A DNA stretch of 64,000 bases, taken from NCBI RefSeq assembly GCF_010820555.1, contig NZ_JAAIKD010000004.1, forward strand, positions 372,001-436,000. The letters are read 5' to 3'. The notes under the pieces were generated by a model, which worked only from the letters and a program-made list of their open reading frames with translations, made no database searches and was not told the origin of the DNA. A program made the translations under genes and the position numbers. This stretch comes from Psychroflexus aurantiacus (GTDB lineage Bacteria; Bacteroidota; Bacteroidia; Flavobacteriales; Flavobacteriaceae). Below are positions 8,133 to 16,948 of the stretch, piece by piece (the stretch's first letter is position 1; each line of letters begins with the position of its first letter).

Positions 8133-8471
8133 ATGAATCATTATGAAACTGTTTTCATCTTGAATCCCGTTTTATCTGAAGAACAGATAAAGGAAACAGT
8201 AAAGAAATACGAAGATTTTCTTGTTTCGAAAGGTGCAAAGATGGTAAACAAAGAAGATTGGGGCCTAAAAAAATTGGCTTACCCGATCCAGCACAAGAAG
8301 AGTGGATTTTACCACTTGTTTGAGTACACAGTAGATGGAGCAACCATCGAGCCTTTAGAAGTTATGTTTAGAAGAGACGAGAGAATGATGCGTTATTTGA
8401 CCGTTGCATTAGACAAACATGCTATTGATTGGGCTAAAGAACGAGTTAAACGAATTAAAACTGGCGCGTAA
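8133..8471 (+). CDS. rpsF: 30S ribosomal protein bS6
   Basis: The 112-residue protein begins [21 protein letters not shown], the standard bS6 opening, and contains the [23 protein letters not shown] core that contacts bS18 and 16S rRNA. It is first in the rpsF-rpsR-rplI operon and is driven by a consensus promoter. The next gene starts 3 bp after its stop. In other bacteria the S6:S18 complex represses its own operon through the leader RNA; the leader here is only about 20 nt long, so that control is not evident. Confidence 0.97.
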   Translation: MNHYETVFILNPVLSEEQIKETVKKYEDFLVSKGAKMVNKEDWGLKKLAYPIQHKKSGFYHLFEYTVDGATIEPLEVMFRRDERMMRYLTVALDKHAIDWAKERVKRIKTGA

Positions 8472-8473
8472 TT

Positions 8474-8770
8474 ATGGCAACAATTGAAGAACAATCGAAA
8501 GGTAAGAATGACGGTGAGATTAGATACCTAACCCCGTTAGACATTGAAACAAAAAGTAAAACCCGTTTTTGTCGTTTTAAAAGAGCTGGCATCAAGTATG
8601 TTGATTACAAAAATGCTGACTTCTTGATGGAATTCGTGAACGAGCAAGGTAAAATCTTACCAAGACGTTTAACAGGAACCTCTTTAAAATACCAAAGAAA
8701 AGTATCACAGGCTATTAAGCGTTCACGCCACTTAGCTTTGATGCCATACGTAGGTGATTTATTAAAATAA
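8474..8770 (+). CDS. rpsR: 30S ribosomal protein bS18
   Basis: The 98-residue bS18 contains [30 protein letters not shown] and the C-terminal [23 protein letters not shown]. The N-terminal extension of some 15 residues compared with the E. coli protein is usual in Bacteroidota. Only one of the zinc-type cysteines is kept (FCRFKR). It partners bS6 in the platform of the 30S subunit, and its gene lies between rpsF and rplI with gaps of 2 and 12 bp. Confidence 0.97.
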   Translation: MATIEEQSKGKNDGEIRYLTPLDIETKSKTRFCRFKRAGIKYVDYKNADFLMEFVNEQGKILPRRLTGTSLKYQRKVSQAIKRSRHLALMPYVGDLLK

Positions 8771-8782
8771 AAAGGCAAAAAA

Positions 8783-9232
8783 ATGGAAATTATACTTAAA
8801 AAAGACGTTGAAAAACTTGGTTTTGCCGATGACTTAGTATCTGTGAAAAACGGATACGGTCGTAACTTTTTAATTCCTCAGGGTCTTGCAGTACTTGCAA
8901 CACCTTCAGCAAAAAAAGTTTTGGCAGAAAACCTTAAGCAACGTGCTTACAAAGAAAAGAAAGTTATAGAAGAGGCTCATACTTTAGCTGAAAGAGCTAA
9001 AGAGCTTGACATAAAAATACCTTCTAAGGCAGGTGCTGGTGATAAACTTTTTGGAAGTATTACCGCTGGTGATCTTAGCGACGAGTTGAAAAAGCATGAT
9101 GTGGACATCGACAAGAAGTACATTACTATCTTAGGTGGAAACATTAAACGCTTAGGTCAATACGAAGCAAAATTGAGATTTCACAGAGATGTGATTTTAG
9201 ATTTTACTTTTGATGTTGTAGAAGAAAGCTAA
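8783..9232 (+). CDS. rplI: 50S ribosomal protein bL9
   Basis: The 149-residue protein has the N-terminal rRNA-binding domain (MEIILKKDVEKLGFADDLVSVKNGYGRNFLIPQGLA), a connecting helix and a C-terminal domain ending near HRDVILDFTFDVVEES. It is of normal length. It is last in the operon and is followed by a clear intrinsic terminator 25 bp downstream. Confidence 0.97.
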   Translation: MEIILKKDVEKLGFADDLVSVKNGYGRNFLIPQGLAVLATPSAKKVLAENLKQRAYKEKKVIEEAHTLAERAKELDIKIPSKAGAGDKLFGSITAGDLSDELKKHDVDIDKKYITILGGNIKRLGQYEAKLRFHRDVILDFTFDVVEES

Positions 9233-9257
9233 ATGCATTCGATTTAAATTATTTTAT

Positions 9258-9287
9258 AAGCTGTCCTTATGGGACAGCTTTTTTTTT
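9258..9287 (+). terminator. intrinsic terminator of rpsF-rpsR-rplI
   Basis: A 9-bp stem, AAGCTGTCC/GGACAGCTT, with a 5-nt loop is followed by a run of nine T residues. It ends the ribosomal operon 23 bp before the receptor gene. Confidence 0.9.
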
Positions 9288-9310
9288 ACACTAACCAAAG
9301 CCTTTCTTAC

Positions 9311-12300
9311 ATGAAAAAAATTTACATCCTTATTCTATTATTCTTTATGGGGCTGTCTTCAGCTATGGCTCAAGTGACCACCGCTACCATCTCCGGTCTG
9401 GTCAAGGATGACCAGGGAATACCATTGCCCGGCGCAAATGTGGTCGCTACACATTTACCCACAGGATCTGTTTATGGGGCTATGACCAATATGGATGGGA
9501 GATTCCGATTGAATAACTTGAGAATTGGAGGACCCTATCGGGTTAACATAAGTTATGTTGGCTTCGAAACCAAGATTTTGGATAACATAACTCTCGACCT
9601 GGGGGAAACCTACAATATAGATATCACACTGGTAACGACTTCCAATGCACTGGATGAAGTCCTGATTACGGTTTCCGATAACCCGACTTTCTCCAGCGAA
9701 AGAACGGGTGCAGCTACCCAAATTACCAGTAAAGACTTAAAAGGATTACCCACTATTTCCAGATCAGCACAGGATTTTACAAGACTGGAACCTACGGCAA
9801 GCGGCAACTCCTTTGGTGGCAGAAATGATCAGTTCAACAATTTCAGCTTAGATGGGGCCGTTTTCAATAATCCCTTTGGTCTGGACTCTCCAACTCCCGG
9901 CGGACAAACTGGTGCTCAACCCATTTCCCTGGATGCCATTGAACAAATTAAAGTCACTACAGCGCCTTACGATGTGACCTTATCTGGTTTTACTGGTGCT
10001 TCGGTGAACGCTGTTACCAAAAGCGGCGATAACACCTTCGATGCTACAGTTTACAGTTTTTTCAGAAATGAAAACCTGACTGGGGGTGAAATTAAAGGTC
10101 AGGACGTACCTAGAAATGACTTGAATCAAATTCAATATGGTGTAAGTGTAGGCGGACCCATTATTGAAAATAAACTGTTCTTCTTTGCTAATTTTGAAAA
10201 AGATGACAGAACAGATTTAGGCTCCCCTTTTACTCCGAACAGAGGGACAGGAGCCATTGATGAATCCAGAGTTCTAGCTACAGATATGATGGCGGTTTCT
10301 AATGCCCTTGCAAATTTGGGGTACGATACCGGAAGGTTTGAAGGTTTCAATTATAATTCTGAATCTACAAAAGGTATTCTGAAATTGGATTGGAACATCA
10401 ATAAGGATCACAAAGCAGCGCTTATTTATAACTTCTTAAGAGCTTCGAAAGATAATCCTGCGCACAGAACCGCTCTTGGATTTAGAGGACCAAGCCCCTC
10501 TGTCATTCAATTCGAAAATTCCGGATACCAGTCCAATAACAATCTGAATTCCGTTCAGTTTGAACTGAATTCCAGTTTTGGTAACAAGTATTCCAATAAA
10601 TTTCAGGCGGGATATACGTATTTTAATGATTTCAGGAATCCGTTTTCTGCTCCGGCTCCTCCCATTACGATTCAGGATGGAAGTGGTTCAAACTTCATCA
10701 TAGCCGGACACGAGCCCTTTTCTATTAACAATGAACTACAGCAAAAGGTATTTCAGGTCACCAATAATTTCAACATTTTTGTAGGGGATCATTCCATTAC
10801 TCTTGGAACAGCTTTTGAGCGTTTTGAATTTGATAATTCATTCAATTTAGCGGCTTACGACAACTTTGGCAATCCAAACGGATATTACGGAACCTTCAGG
10901 GCTTATCCTTCTGTAGATGCCTTTCTAGCTGATGCTAATGCCGGAAGCCAGAGTGCGATAGCCCAAAACTTAACCTATGCTCAGAACGTTTTCGAATCCA
11001 GGAACGCCAAGGGTGTTGGAAACGATGGGGGATGGAGGCTTGCTGAAGTCAATGTAGGCCAGCTGTCCTTTTATGCACAAGACGAATGGAGTATAGCCGA
11101 TAATTTCAAGCTTTCCTATGGAATACGATTCGATAAACCGATGTATTTCAATACAGATGAAAAAATTAGAGAGTTTATTGAGACCGATAATGGAGCTTCA
11201 GTAGATCCTCAGACGGTTTATTATGATCCTGAAACCAATTCAGAAACAACTTTAAACTCGACTGAACTTCCAACGGATGACTTTTTAATTTCTCCAAGGC
11301 TTGGATTTAACTGGGATGTTCGCAACGACAAAACCTTACAAATAAGAGGTGGAACCGGAGTATTTACGGGTAGATTGCCTTTCGTCTGGATTGGCAATCA
11401 GGTGAGTGGTGCAGATCAAACATTTTTTCAAATCGTAGATCCGGAATTTAAATTCCCACAGGTATGGCGGTCGAATCTGGGTGTGGATTATAAATTCGAC
11501 AATGGAATCATCGCTTCCACAGACCTTTCTTACACCGAGGATATCAATGCCGCTCATGTTCAGAACTGGGGATTGCAGGAACCATCAGAAAGCCTTGCCG
11601 GTGTAGATAACAGAGCCATTTACGCCGCTGTTGATAAAGGAGCTAACAATGCGTATGTGTTTACAAATTCTGACAAAGGAAGAATTTTCAATGCCGTTGC
11701 AACCTTAAAAAAGAACTTTGATAACGGACTTTATGTAAGTGCTTCCTACAGCTACTTGAATGCAAAAGACGTGAACTCCATAGAGGCGGAAATTACTGGA
11801 GACGCTTTTAATTTCAACCCAACCTTAGGAAACGCAAACACGGATGCCTTAGGCTTTTCAAAATACGGAGATACACATCGTTTCATCGCTGTTATCTCTA
11901 AAAACTGGCAGTATGGTTCCCAAAAACAATGGGAAACCACAGTCTCCAGTTTTATAGAATATGCCAAAGGGGGGCGTTATAACTACACCTATGGCGGAGA
12001 CATCAATAATGATGGGTCAAACATCAATGACCTCCTTTACATTCCAACAGAACAGGAACTGCTGCAGATGCAGTTTACTGGTCCCGGACAAGCAGATGCT
12101 TATAATGCATTTATTGAAAATAACGACTATATGCGGGATAACAGAGGCCGTTATTTTGAAAGATATGGCGCTTTGGCACCCTGGAGAAGTACAGTAGACC
12201 TTAAAGTTTTACAGGACTACAACTTCAAGGTTTCCGGAGACAAAACCAATACAATTCAGCTGAGTCTAGATATTCTTAATTTGGGTAACTTAATTAATTC

Positions 12301-12475
12301 GGACTGGGGCATCGTGCAGGAACCCTTTAATCAACAGCCGATAGGCGTCTCTGTCGATCAGCAAACCAATCTGCCGGTTTACAGCTTTAGTGAAAACAGA
12401 GTAGATTCATTTGCAGTCAATACCAGTTTAATCTCGCGCTGGAGAATGCAAGTGGGATTGAGATATAGTTTCTAA
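9311..12475 (+). CDS. Oar-like TonB-dependent receptor
   Basis: The 1054-residue outer-membrane protein has a signal peptide (ending SSAMAQ). A carboxypeptidase-regulatory-like domain follows (about 25-107, ISGLVKDDQGIPLPGANV ... YVGFET). Then come a plug (about 115-250, with RSAQDFTRLEP, NNFSLDG and the DVTLSGFTGASVNAVTKSG segment) and a long beta barrel ending in RMQVGLRYSF with a terminal Phe. This order is that of the Oar-like receptors of Bacteroidota, not the SusC type, and no susD neighbour is present. An upstream in-frame ATG would add 14 residues before the signal peptide and overlap the terminator, so I used 9311. The substrate is unknown. Confidence 0.92.
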   Translation: MKKIYILILLFFMGLSSAMAQVTTATISGLVKDDQGIPLPGANVVATHLPTGSVYGAMTNMDGRFRLNNLRIGGPYRVNISYVGFETKILDNITLDLGETYNIDITLVTTSNALDEVLITVSDNPTFSSERTGAATQITSKDLKGLPTISRSAQDFTRLEPTASGNSFGGRNDQFNNFSLDGAVFNNPFGLDSPTPGGQTGAQPISLDAIEQIKVTTAPYDVTLSGFTGASVNAVTKSGDNTFDATVYSFFRNENLTGGEIKGQDVPRNDLNQIQYGVSVGGPIIENKLFFFANFEKDDRTDLGSPFTPNRGTGAIDESRVLATDMMAVSNALANLGYDTGRFEGFNYNSESTKGILKLDWNINKDHKAALIYNFLRASKDNPAHRTALGFRGPSPSVIQFENSGYQSNNNLNSVQFELNSSFGNKYSNKFQAGYTYFNDFRNPFSAPAPPITIQDGSGSNFIIAGHEPFSINNELQQKVFQVTNNFNIFVGDHSITLGTAFERFEFDNSFNLAAYDNFGNPNGYYGTFRAYPSVDAFLADANAGSQSAIAQNLTYAQNVFESRNAKGVGNDGGWRLAEVNVGQLSFYAQDEWSIADNFKLSYGIRFDKPMYFNTDEKIREFIETDNGASVDPQTVYYDPETNSETTLNSTELPTDDFLISPRLGFNWDVRNDKTLQIRGGTGVFTGRLPFVWIGNQVSGADQTFFQIVDPEFKFPQVWRSNLGVDYKFDNGIIASTDLSYTEDINAAHVQNWGLQEPSESLAGVDNRAIYAAVDKGANNAYVFTNSDKGRIFNAVATLKKNFDNGLYVSASYSYLNAKDVNSIEAEITGDAFNFNPTLGNANTDALGFSKYGDTHRFIAVISKNWQYGSQKQWETTVSSFIEYAKGGRYNYTYGGDINNDGSNINDLLYIPTEQELLQMQFTGPGQADAYNAFIENNDYMRDNRGRYFERYGALAPWRSTVDLKVLQDYNFKVSGDKTNTIQLSLDILNLGNLINSDWGIVQEPFNQQPIGVSVDQQTNLPVYSFSENRVDSFAVNTSLISRWRMQVGLRYSF

Positions 12476-12497
12476 ACAGCTTATCAATTTCAATGCT

Positions 12498-12530
12498 AAG
12501 ATGGGTAGAGCTTCTGCCGATCTTTTTTTA
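12498..12530 (+). terminator. probable terminator of the Oar-like receptor gene
   Basis: An imperfect hairpin (AAGAT outer arm pairing with ATCTT, inner GG/CC pairs) is followed by seven T residues just after the receptor gene. Its T tract runs into the -7 element of the next gene. Confidence 0.6.
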
Positions 12531-12536
12531 TTTTTG
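12529..12536 (+). promoter_or_regulatory. -7 element of the DUF6495-like gene
   Basis: TATTTTTG is a full match to the Bacteroidota -7 box and lies only 5 nt before the ATG at 12542. The start site would fall at or within a few bases of the ATG, so the mRNA would be leaderless or nearly so. The -33 position does not match. Confidence 0.4.
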
Positions 12537-12541
12537 CAACT

Positions 12542-13015
12542 ATGAAATACGAAAGACTTACACAGGAACAGCTCAAAGAAATGCACAAGGAATTTATCAA
12601 TTTTTTGGCAAGCCAGTCTATCACAAAGGAAGAATGGGAAGACATAAAAACCCATAAGCCACAGGTAGCAGAAGATGAACTCGATGTCTTTAGCGATCTC
12701 GTCTGGGAGGGTGTCCTTAATAAGGTGAATTATCTTGAGCATTTTTCTCCACAACAGCTGTTTTTATTTGAATTTACTGATCAATATATCAATCTGATCG
12801 GAATCAAAATAGAAAATGAAGCGGTTGATATCAATACCAAAGAAGGCTTTCAATGGCTAAGAGATAATTTACTGAATGAGGACATACAGATCTATACGTC
12901 CCAAAAAGCCCTGAGCGAAGACAGAAATAAAGATATTTTCGCCCTTATAAAACAAGGCGCTCACATCACCAAAGGCAAACTTTATCAGTATTTTAATGCG
13001 ATGGTAGAAAAGTAA
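12542..13015 (+). CDS. DUF6495-like conserved protein
   Basis: The 157-residue protein without signal peptide or membrane segment looks like the flavobacterial DUF6495 family, known only as conserved hypothetical proteins. Visible features are an acidic N-terminal half (EEWEDIKTHKPQVAEDELDVFSDLVWEGVL), a middle strand region (LFLFEFTDQYINLIGIKI) and a C-terminal helix. No catalytic motif can be seen. It lies between the receptor and hisS, 35 bp before hisS, and is probably cotranscribed with it. The family name is from memory of similar sequences and should be treated as tentative. Confidence 0.7.
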   Translation: MKYERLTQEQLKEMHKEFINFLASQSITKEEWEDIKTHKPQVAEDELDVFSDLVWEGVLNKVNYLEHFSPQQLFLFEFTDQYINLIGIKIENEAVDINTKEGFQWLRDNLLNEDIQIYTSQKALSEDRNKDIFALIKQGAHITKGKLYQYFNAMVEK

Positions 13016-13050
13016 ATTTATTTTAGCGTTATTAAATTTTAATATTCAGC

Positions 13051-14427
13051 ATGGCAAGCAAAGCGTCAATACCCAAGGGAACGAGAGATTTTTCACCACT
13101 GGAAGTCAGTAAGCGACACTATATCACATCCACGATTCAAAAGCATTTTAAAGACTTTGGTTTTCAGCCTATAGAAACCCCAAGCTTTGAAAACTCGGAT
13201 ACCCTGATGGGTAAATATGGCGATGAAGGCGATCGGCTGATTTTTAAAATTTTAAATTCTGGAGATTTTCTGAAAAAAGTGGACTCCGGGGTTTATGATG
13301 AAAAAGACAGCCTGAAACTATCATCCTCCATTTCAGAAAAAGCACTGAAGTACGATCTTACCGTACCCTTTGCCAGGTATGTGGTTCAGCATCAAAACGA
13401 AATTGATTTCCCGTTTAAACGCTACCAGGTGCAGAATGTCTACAGAGCCGACAGACCTCAAAAAGGGAGATTCAGAGAATTTACACAATGCGATGCAGAC
13501 GTTATTGGCAGTGATAGTTTGTGGCAGGAAGTGGAGTTTATCCAGTTATACGATGTCGTTTTTTCCAGCTTGAAACTCGAGGGGGTTTGCATCAAAATGA
13601 ATAACAGAAAAATTCTTTCGGGTCTTGCTGAAGTGATTGGTGAAAGCGATAGACTCATCGACTTTACAGTGGCTTTGGATAAACTGGACAAAATAGGAGA
13701 GGAGGGCGTCAAAAAAGAAATGCTGGAAAAAGGGATTTCTCAGTCTGCTATCGAAAACATCAAACCTATCTTCAATTTTGAAGGTGATTTCGGATCGAAA
13801 ATAGAACTTTTAAAATCTTTGTTGTCCAATTCTGAAGTTGGCCAAAAAGGAATAGAGGAACTGGAGTTTATTCAAAAGGTTTTACAGGAATTACCTTTAC
13901 AAACGGCAACACTAGACCTGGACGTTACCCTTGCTCGGGGGCTCAATTACTACACAGGCGCTATTTTTGAAATAGCGGCTCCAGAAGCTGTTAAAATGGG
14001 ATCCATAGGCGGTGGTGGAAGGTACGATGACCTGACCGGTATCTTCGGTCTGAAAAACATGAGTGGCGTGGGTATTTCCTTTGGTTTGGACAGAATTTAC
14101 CTGGTGCTTGAAGAGTTGGGATTATTTCCACAGGAAATAAAGGAAACCACCAAGGTCCTGTTCATCAACTTTGGAGAAGATGAGGCTTTATATGCATTGA
14201 AGGCGGTCTCAAAATTGAGAGCCTCTTCAATTTCTGCCGAATTATATCCAGATCCTGCTAAAATGAAAAAGCAAATGACTTATGCAGACCGGAGAAATAT
14301 TCCCTATGTAGTTTTAGCCGGCGGAAGCGAAATGCAGTCTGAAGTCTACAATTTGAAAACCATGAAAACTGGGGAGCAGGAATCGTATTCGATTGAAAAC
14401 TTGATAAATAAACTATCGAATTCTTAG
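13051..14427 (+). CDS. hisS: histidine--tRNA ligase
   Basis: The 458-residue class II synthetase charges tRNA-His. It has KGTRDFSP at the N-terminus, the motif 2 region RYQVQNVYRADRPQKGRFREF, the histidine-A motif LARGLNYYTGAIFEI, SIGGGGRYDDL, and motif 3 GVGISFGLDRIY. The C-terminal anticodon-binding domain starts near residue 365 (TTKVLFINFGEDEAL). Length is normal. The upstream DUF6495-like gene is 35 bp away. Confidence 0.96.
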   Translation: MASKASIPKGTRDFSPLEVSKRHYITSTIQKHFKDFGFQPIETPSFENSDTLMGKYGDEGDRLIFKILNSGDFLKKVDSGVYDEKDSLKLSSSISEKALKYDLTVPFARYVVQHQNEIDFPFKRYQVQNVYRADRPQKGRFREFTQCDADVIGSDSLWQEVEFIQLYDVVFSSLKLEGVCIKMNNRKILSGLAEVIGESDRLIDFTVALDKLDKIGEEGVKKEMLEKGISQSAIENIKPIFNFEGDFGSKIELLKSLLSNSEVGQKGIEELEFIQKVLQELPLQTATLDLDVTLARGLNYYTGAIFEIAAPEAVKMGSIGGGGRYDDLTGIFGLKNMSGVGISFGLDRIYLVLEELGLFPQEIKETTKVLFINFGEDEALYALKAVSKLRASSISAELYPDPAKMKKQMTYADRRNIPYVVLAGGSEMQSEVYNLKTMKTGEQESYSIENLINKLSNS

Positions 14428-14497
14428 TTTTTACCCTTTTAACGCTTTATTATAGAGTGTAAAATGAGATAATCTCTATATTTAAACAAAAAGAGTT

Positions 14498-14704
14498 ATG
14501 AGTTTAGAGGATAAAAAACATATTAAGCCCTGGGAAGATGCAAGTAAAAGTGAAGATCAGGTACATCTGGCCGACATGCATGGCGATGGAGTTCACTTCA
14601 ACAGAGACATTAAAGCAAAAGCCAAGCGTGACAAACAACTGGCTAAAGAGAAAGCAGAAAAAAAGCAGAAAAAGAAAGCTATTAAGAAAAAAGCAGGTCA
14701 ATAA
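14498..14704 (+). CDS. small lysine-rich hypothetical protein
   Basis: The 68-residue predicted protein has an acidic/polar first half (KPWEDASKSEDQVHLADMHGDG) and a strongly basic tail of alternating Lys, Ala and Glu. I do not recognise a family. The tail resembles nucleic-acid-binding tails, but composition alone proves nothing. A second overlapping frame at 14538-14756 is also open; I prefer this one because its ATG follows an AT-rich leader with GAGTT spacing and the charge pattern is orderly. It lies 70 bp after hisS. Confidence 0.55.
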   Translation: MSLEDKKHIKPWEDASKSEDQVHLADMHGDGVHFNRDIKAKAKRDKQLAKEKAEKKQKKKAIKKKAGQ

Positions 14705-14784
14705 TTCTACCTACGCAGAGCTTAGTATAGTTAACAGCTTTAAAAAGGATACCTGACCAGGACTTTTACCCGAATTTAAAACAT

Positions 14785-14814
14785 AAAAAACCCTGCAATA
14801 TGCAGGGTTTTTTT
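14785..14814 (-). terminator. bidirectional terminator at tRNA-Met
   Basis: A 13-bp stem (AAAAAACCCTGCA and its complement) with a 3-nt loop has A and T tracts on both sides. It begins 2 bp past the tRNA 3' end, so it ends the minus-strand tRNA transcript, and it can also stop plus-strand reading from the hisS side. Confidence 0.85.
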
Positions 14815-14815
14815 G

Positions 14816-14889
14816 TAGCGTGGACGAGAGTTGAACTCGTGACCTCCGGGTTATGAATCCGACGCTCTAACCAACTGAGCTACCACGCC
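14816..14889 (-). tRNA. tRNA-Met (anticodon CAT)
   Basis: The minus strand folds as a 74-nt tRNA. The acceptor stem is GGCGTGG with CCACGCT (a G-U first pair, so not an initiator-type C-A mismatch), the D arm has GCTC/GAGC, the anticodon loop is TTCATAA, and the T arm contains GTTCAA. The anticodon stem has one A-C mismatch next to the loop. CCA is not encoded. It may be the elongator tRNA-Met; a tRNA-Ile2 whose CAT is modified to lysidine cannot be excluded by eye. Confidence 0.92.
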
Positions 14890-14903
14890 TTTTTAAAGGT
14901 TTG

Positions 14904-14934
14904 CAAAGATAATATTATCTTTTGCTTTCGCAAA
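14904..14934 (-). promoter_or_regulatory. consensus promoter of tRNA-Met
   Basis: On the minus strand TTTG (14934-14931) is followed after exactly 19 nt by TATCTTTG (14911-14904), a full consensus match. The predicted start lies about 8 nt before the tRNA 5' end. Confidence 0.8.
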
Positions 14935-15018
14935 TTTGTTTATAGAATAATTTCAATTAAAATTTTTATTCTTCACCCAATTATCCATATATTGCTTTTC
15001 AATCTAAAATTGATTAAG

Positions 15019-15411
15019 ATGAGTGATAAAGTCAAATATGAATTAGAATTTCCAATACAAGCCTCTCCATCTTTATTGTATCAATACATTTCAACTCCTT
15101 CAGGTTTAAGTGAATGGTTTGCTGATAATGTGAACTCCAGAGGCGAGCTTTTTACCTTTATTTGGGAAGGTAGTGAGGAACAGGCTAAGTTACTTTCCAA
15201 AAAAACAGACGATCGAATAAAACTGAGATGGACAGCAGATGAGGAAGAGGGTCTGAATTATTATTTTGAGATGAAGATTCAGGTCGACGAAATCACCAAA
15301 GATGTTTCTCTCATGATTACTGATTTTGCTGAAGAAGACGAACTAGACGAAGGGAAAATGCTATGGGAAAATACAGTTTCAGATTTAAAGCAAATTTTAG
15401 GTTCCTCATAA
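15019..15411 (+). CDS. START-like (SRPBCC/AHSA1 superfamily) domain protein
   Basis: The 130-residue cytosolic protein is a single SRPBCC/START-like fold. It opens KYELEFPIQASPSLLYQYISTPSGLSEWFADNVN, which is the usual first strand and helix with the SEWFAD signature of AHSA1-like proteins. It has a long C-terminal helix (GKMLWENTVSDLKQIL). Family members bind hydrophobic ligands or assist Hsp90; the role in Bacteroidota is not established. An in-frame ATG nine codons upstream was rejected because MSDK fits the fold start. It lies 13 bp before the aminotransferase gene, a likely two-gene operon. Confidence 0.8.
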   Translation: MSDKVKYELEFPIQASPSLLYQYISTPSGLSEWFADNVNSRGELFTFIWEGSEEQAKLLSKKTDDRIKLRWTADEEEGLNYYFEMKIQVDEITKDVSLMITDFAEEDELDEGKMLWENTVSDLKQILGSS

Positions 15412-15424
15412 ATACAATTTCTCT

Positions 15425-16279
15425 ATGAACGTTTTTATAAACGGTGAAATACAATCTGTTGAAAATTCTTCTCTAAGCCTCAATAACAGAGGGTATACTT
15501 ATGGAGATGGACTCTTTGAAACCTTAAGAGTCATCAACTCCAAAATCATGTTTTGGGAGTCTCATTATTTTAGATTGATGTCCTCCATGAGGATTTTAAG
15601 AATGCAAATTCCAATGGAGTTTTCTCCGGAATATTTGGAAGAAAAAATTATTGAGCTTATACAAGCCAACGACTTAGAAAAAGCTTCAGTTCGCGTAAAA
15701 ATAAATATTCACAGAAACGAAGGCGGGTTTTATACGCCTGAAGATAACGCTGTGGGCTATATCATTTCCACCAAAGTTTTGGATAATGCGTTTTTCACAT
15801 TGAATGATAAAGCTTATGAAGTAGAGTTGTTCAAAGATCATTATATCCTCTCCGGAATGCTTTCCACGATCAAATCCAATAATAAGCTGGTCAATATCCT
15901 GGCAGGTATTTATGCGAAAGAAAATGACTTTGACAATTGTTTTCTGATCAATGAAAAGAAATCTGTTCTGGAAGTGACCAATGGTAATATTTTTGTTGTC
16001 AAGGGTAAAGACATCAAAACACCACCTTTATCGGATGGTTGTCTGAATGGTATTATCCGGAAACAACTGATAGAGATTTTAGAAAAGGCGGAAGACTATA
16101 ATTTGAAACAAGAGTCGATTTCTCCGTTTGAATTGCAGAAAGCGGATGAAATTTTCTACACAAACGCTATACAGGGCATCCAGTCCATCAGTAAATACAG
16201 AAAGAAGACATTTGTTCAAACCGTGGCTAAAAGCTTAATAGGTAAGCTTAATGCAAAGGCCAGGCTGGCGGAAGTTTAA
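15425..16279 (+). CDS. class IV PLP-dependent aminotransferase
   Basis: The 284-residue cytosolic enzyme belongs to the fold-type IV group (branched-chain aminotransferase, D-amino-acid aminotransferase, aminodeoxychorismate lyase). The family opening YGDGLFETLRV is present. The PLP lysine is probably Lys150 in STIKSNNKLVNILA. The cofactor-phosphate region EVTNGNIFVVKG and the DGCLNGIIR segment follow. Which of the three activities it has cannot be decided from motifs; the context offers no clue. Its stop overlaps the stop of convergent algH by 4 bp. Confidence 0.88.
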   Translation: MNVFINGEIQSVENSSLSLNNRGYTYGDGLFETLRVINSKIMFWESHYFRLMSSMRILRMQIPMEFSPEYLEEKIIELIQANDLEKASVRVKINIHRNEGGFYTPEDNAVGYIISTKVLDNAFFTLNDKAYEVELFKDHYILSGMLSTIKSNNKLVNILAGIYAKENDFDNCFLINEKKSVLEVTNGNIFVVKGKDIKTPPLSDGCLNGIIRKQLIEILEKAEDYNLKQESISPFELQKADEIFYTNAIQGIQSISKYRKKTFVQTVAKSLIGKLNAKARLAEV

Positions 16280-16839
16280 TTGTTATTGGGATTTTCTGGT
16301 GCATTAGACCATAAAAGATATTCACCGCCAAGTTTTTTCATTTTCTGCTGCCAGTACTGTCCGTCTTTTAAGGAATTGAGAATATCATTTGATTTGGTAT
16401 TCGAGTCTATAATCCATGTATTCAGATCGATTTCAGAGGCTAGTTGCGAAGCATCCCATCCGGAGTATCCAAGAAAAAACTTAATGTTCTCGCTTGTGAT
16501 TTGCTTGGTATTGATCAAATGGACTATGCGTTCAAACGAACCACCCCAGTATATACCGCCTTTTATTTCAATACTGTCTTTAACGAGGTGAGGAACATCA
16601 TGGATAAAATAAAGGTTTTCCTGTTCCACAGGGCCTCCGTTGAAAAGTTTAAAATGTTCGCTAATCTCAGGGATCAGTTCCTCAAGATTAAAGTCCAAAG
16701 GTTTGTTGATGATAAAACCAACAGCACCATCAGCATCTAAATGTGCTAAAAGTATAACCGATCGGTTAAACGTTAAATCTCCAATCGTAGAAGGTTCAGA
16801 TATTAACACATCACCTCGATTTGGCTGTAGTCTTTCCAT
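16276..16839 (-). CDS. YqgE/AlgH family protein
   Basis: The 187-residue cytosolic protein has the family hallmarks PNRGDVLISEP, FNRSVILLAHLDADGAVGFIINKPL, FNGGPVEQENLYFIH and FLGYSGWDASQLASEI. The family is widespread, has a flavin-reductase-like fold and lacks a settled biochemical role. It was named after a regulator of alginate synthesis in Pseudomonas. The gene is convergent with the aminotransferase gene (4-bp overlap) and lies downstream of the HU gene on the same strand, separated from it by a terminator. Confidence 0.92.
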   Translation of the reverse strand: MERLQPNRGDVLISEPSTIGDLTFNRSVILLAHLDADGAVGFIINKPLDFNLEELIPEISEHFKLFNGGPVEQENLYFIHDVPHLVKDSIEIKGGIYWGGSFERIVHLINTKQITSENIKFFLGYSGWDASQLASEIDLNTWIIDSNTKSNDILNSLKDGQYWQQKMKKLGGEYLLWSNAPENPNNN

Positions 16840-16891
16840 AGTTAGCGGTTTAGATTTAACAATTTAACTAAAAATATTAAAAAAAGAAAAT

Positions 16892-16920
16892 AAAAAAAGA
16901 CCTTTTGGTAAAAGGTCTTT
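16892..16920 (-). terminator. intrinsic terminator of the HU gene
   Basis: An 11-bp stem AAAGACCTTTT with a 3-nt loop is followed on the minus strand by a run of T residues. It starts 29 bp past the HU stop codon. Confidence 0.85.
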
Positions 16921-16948
16921 AGTTTCTTAACAATGTAAAAATTTAAGC

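Noticed and set aside
14538-14756. Alternative 72-codon frame overlapping the small basic protein
   Set aside because: Its Lys-rich content is a frame-shadow of the AAG/AAA-rich coding frame at 14498; the start is less convincing.
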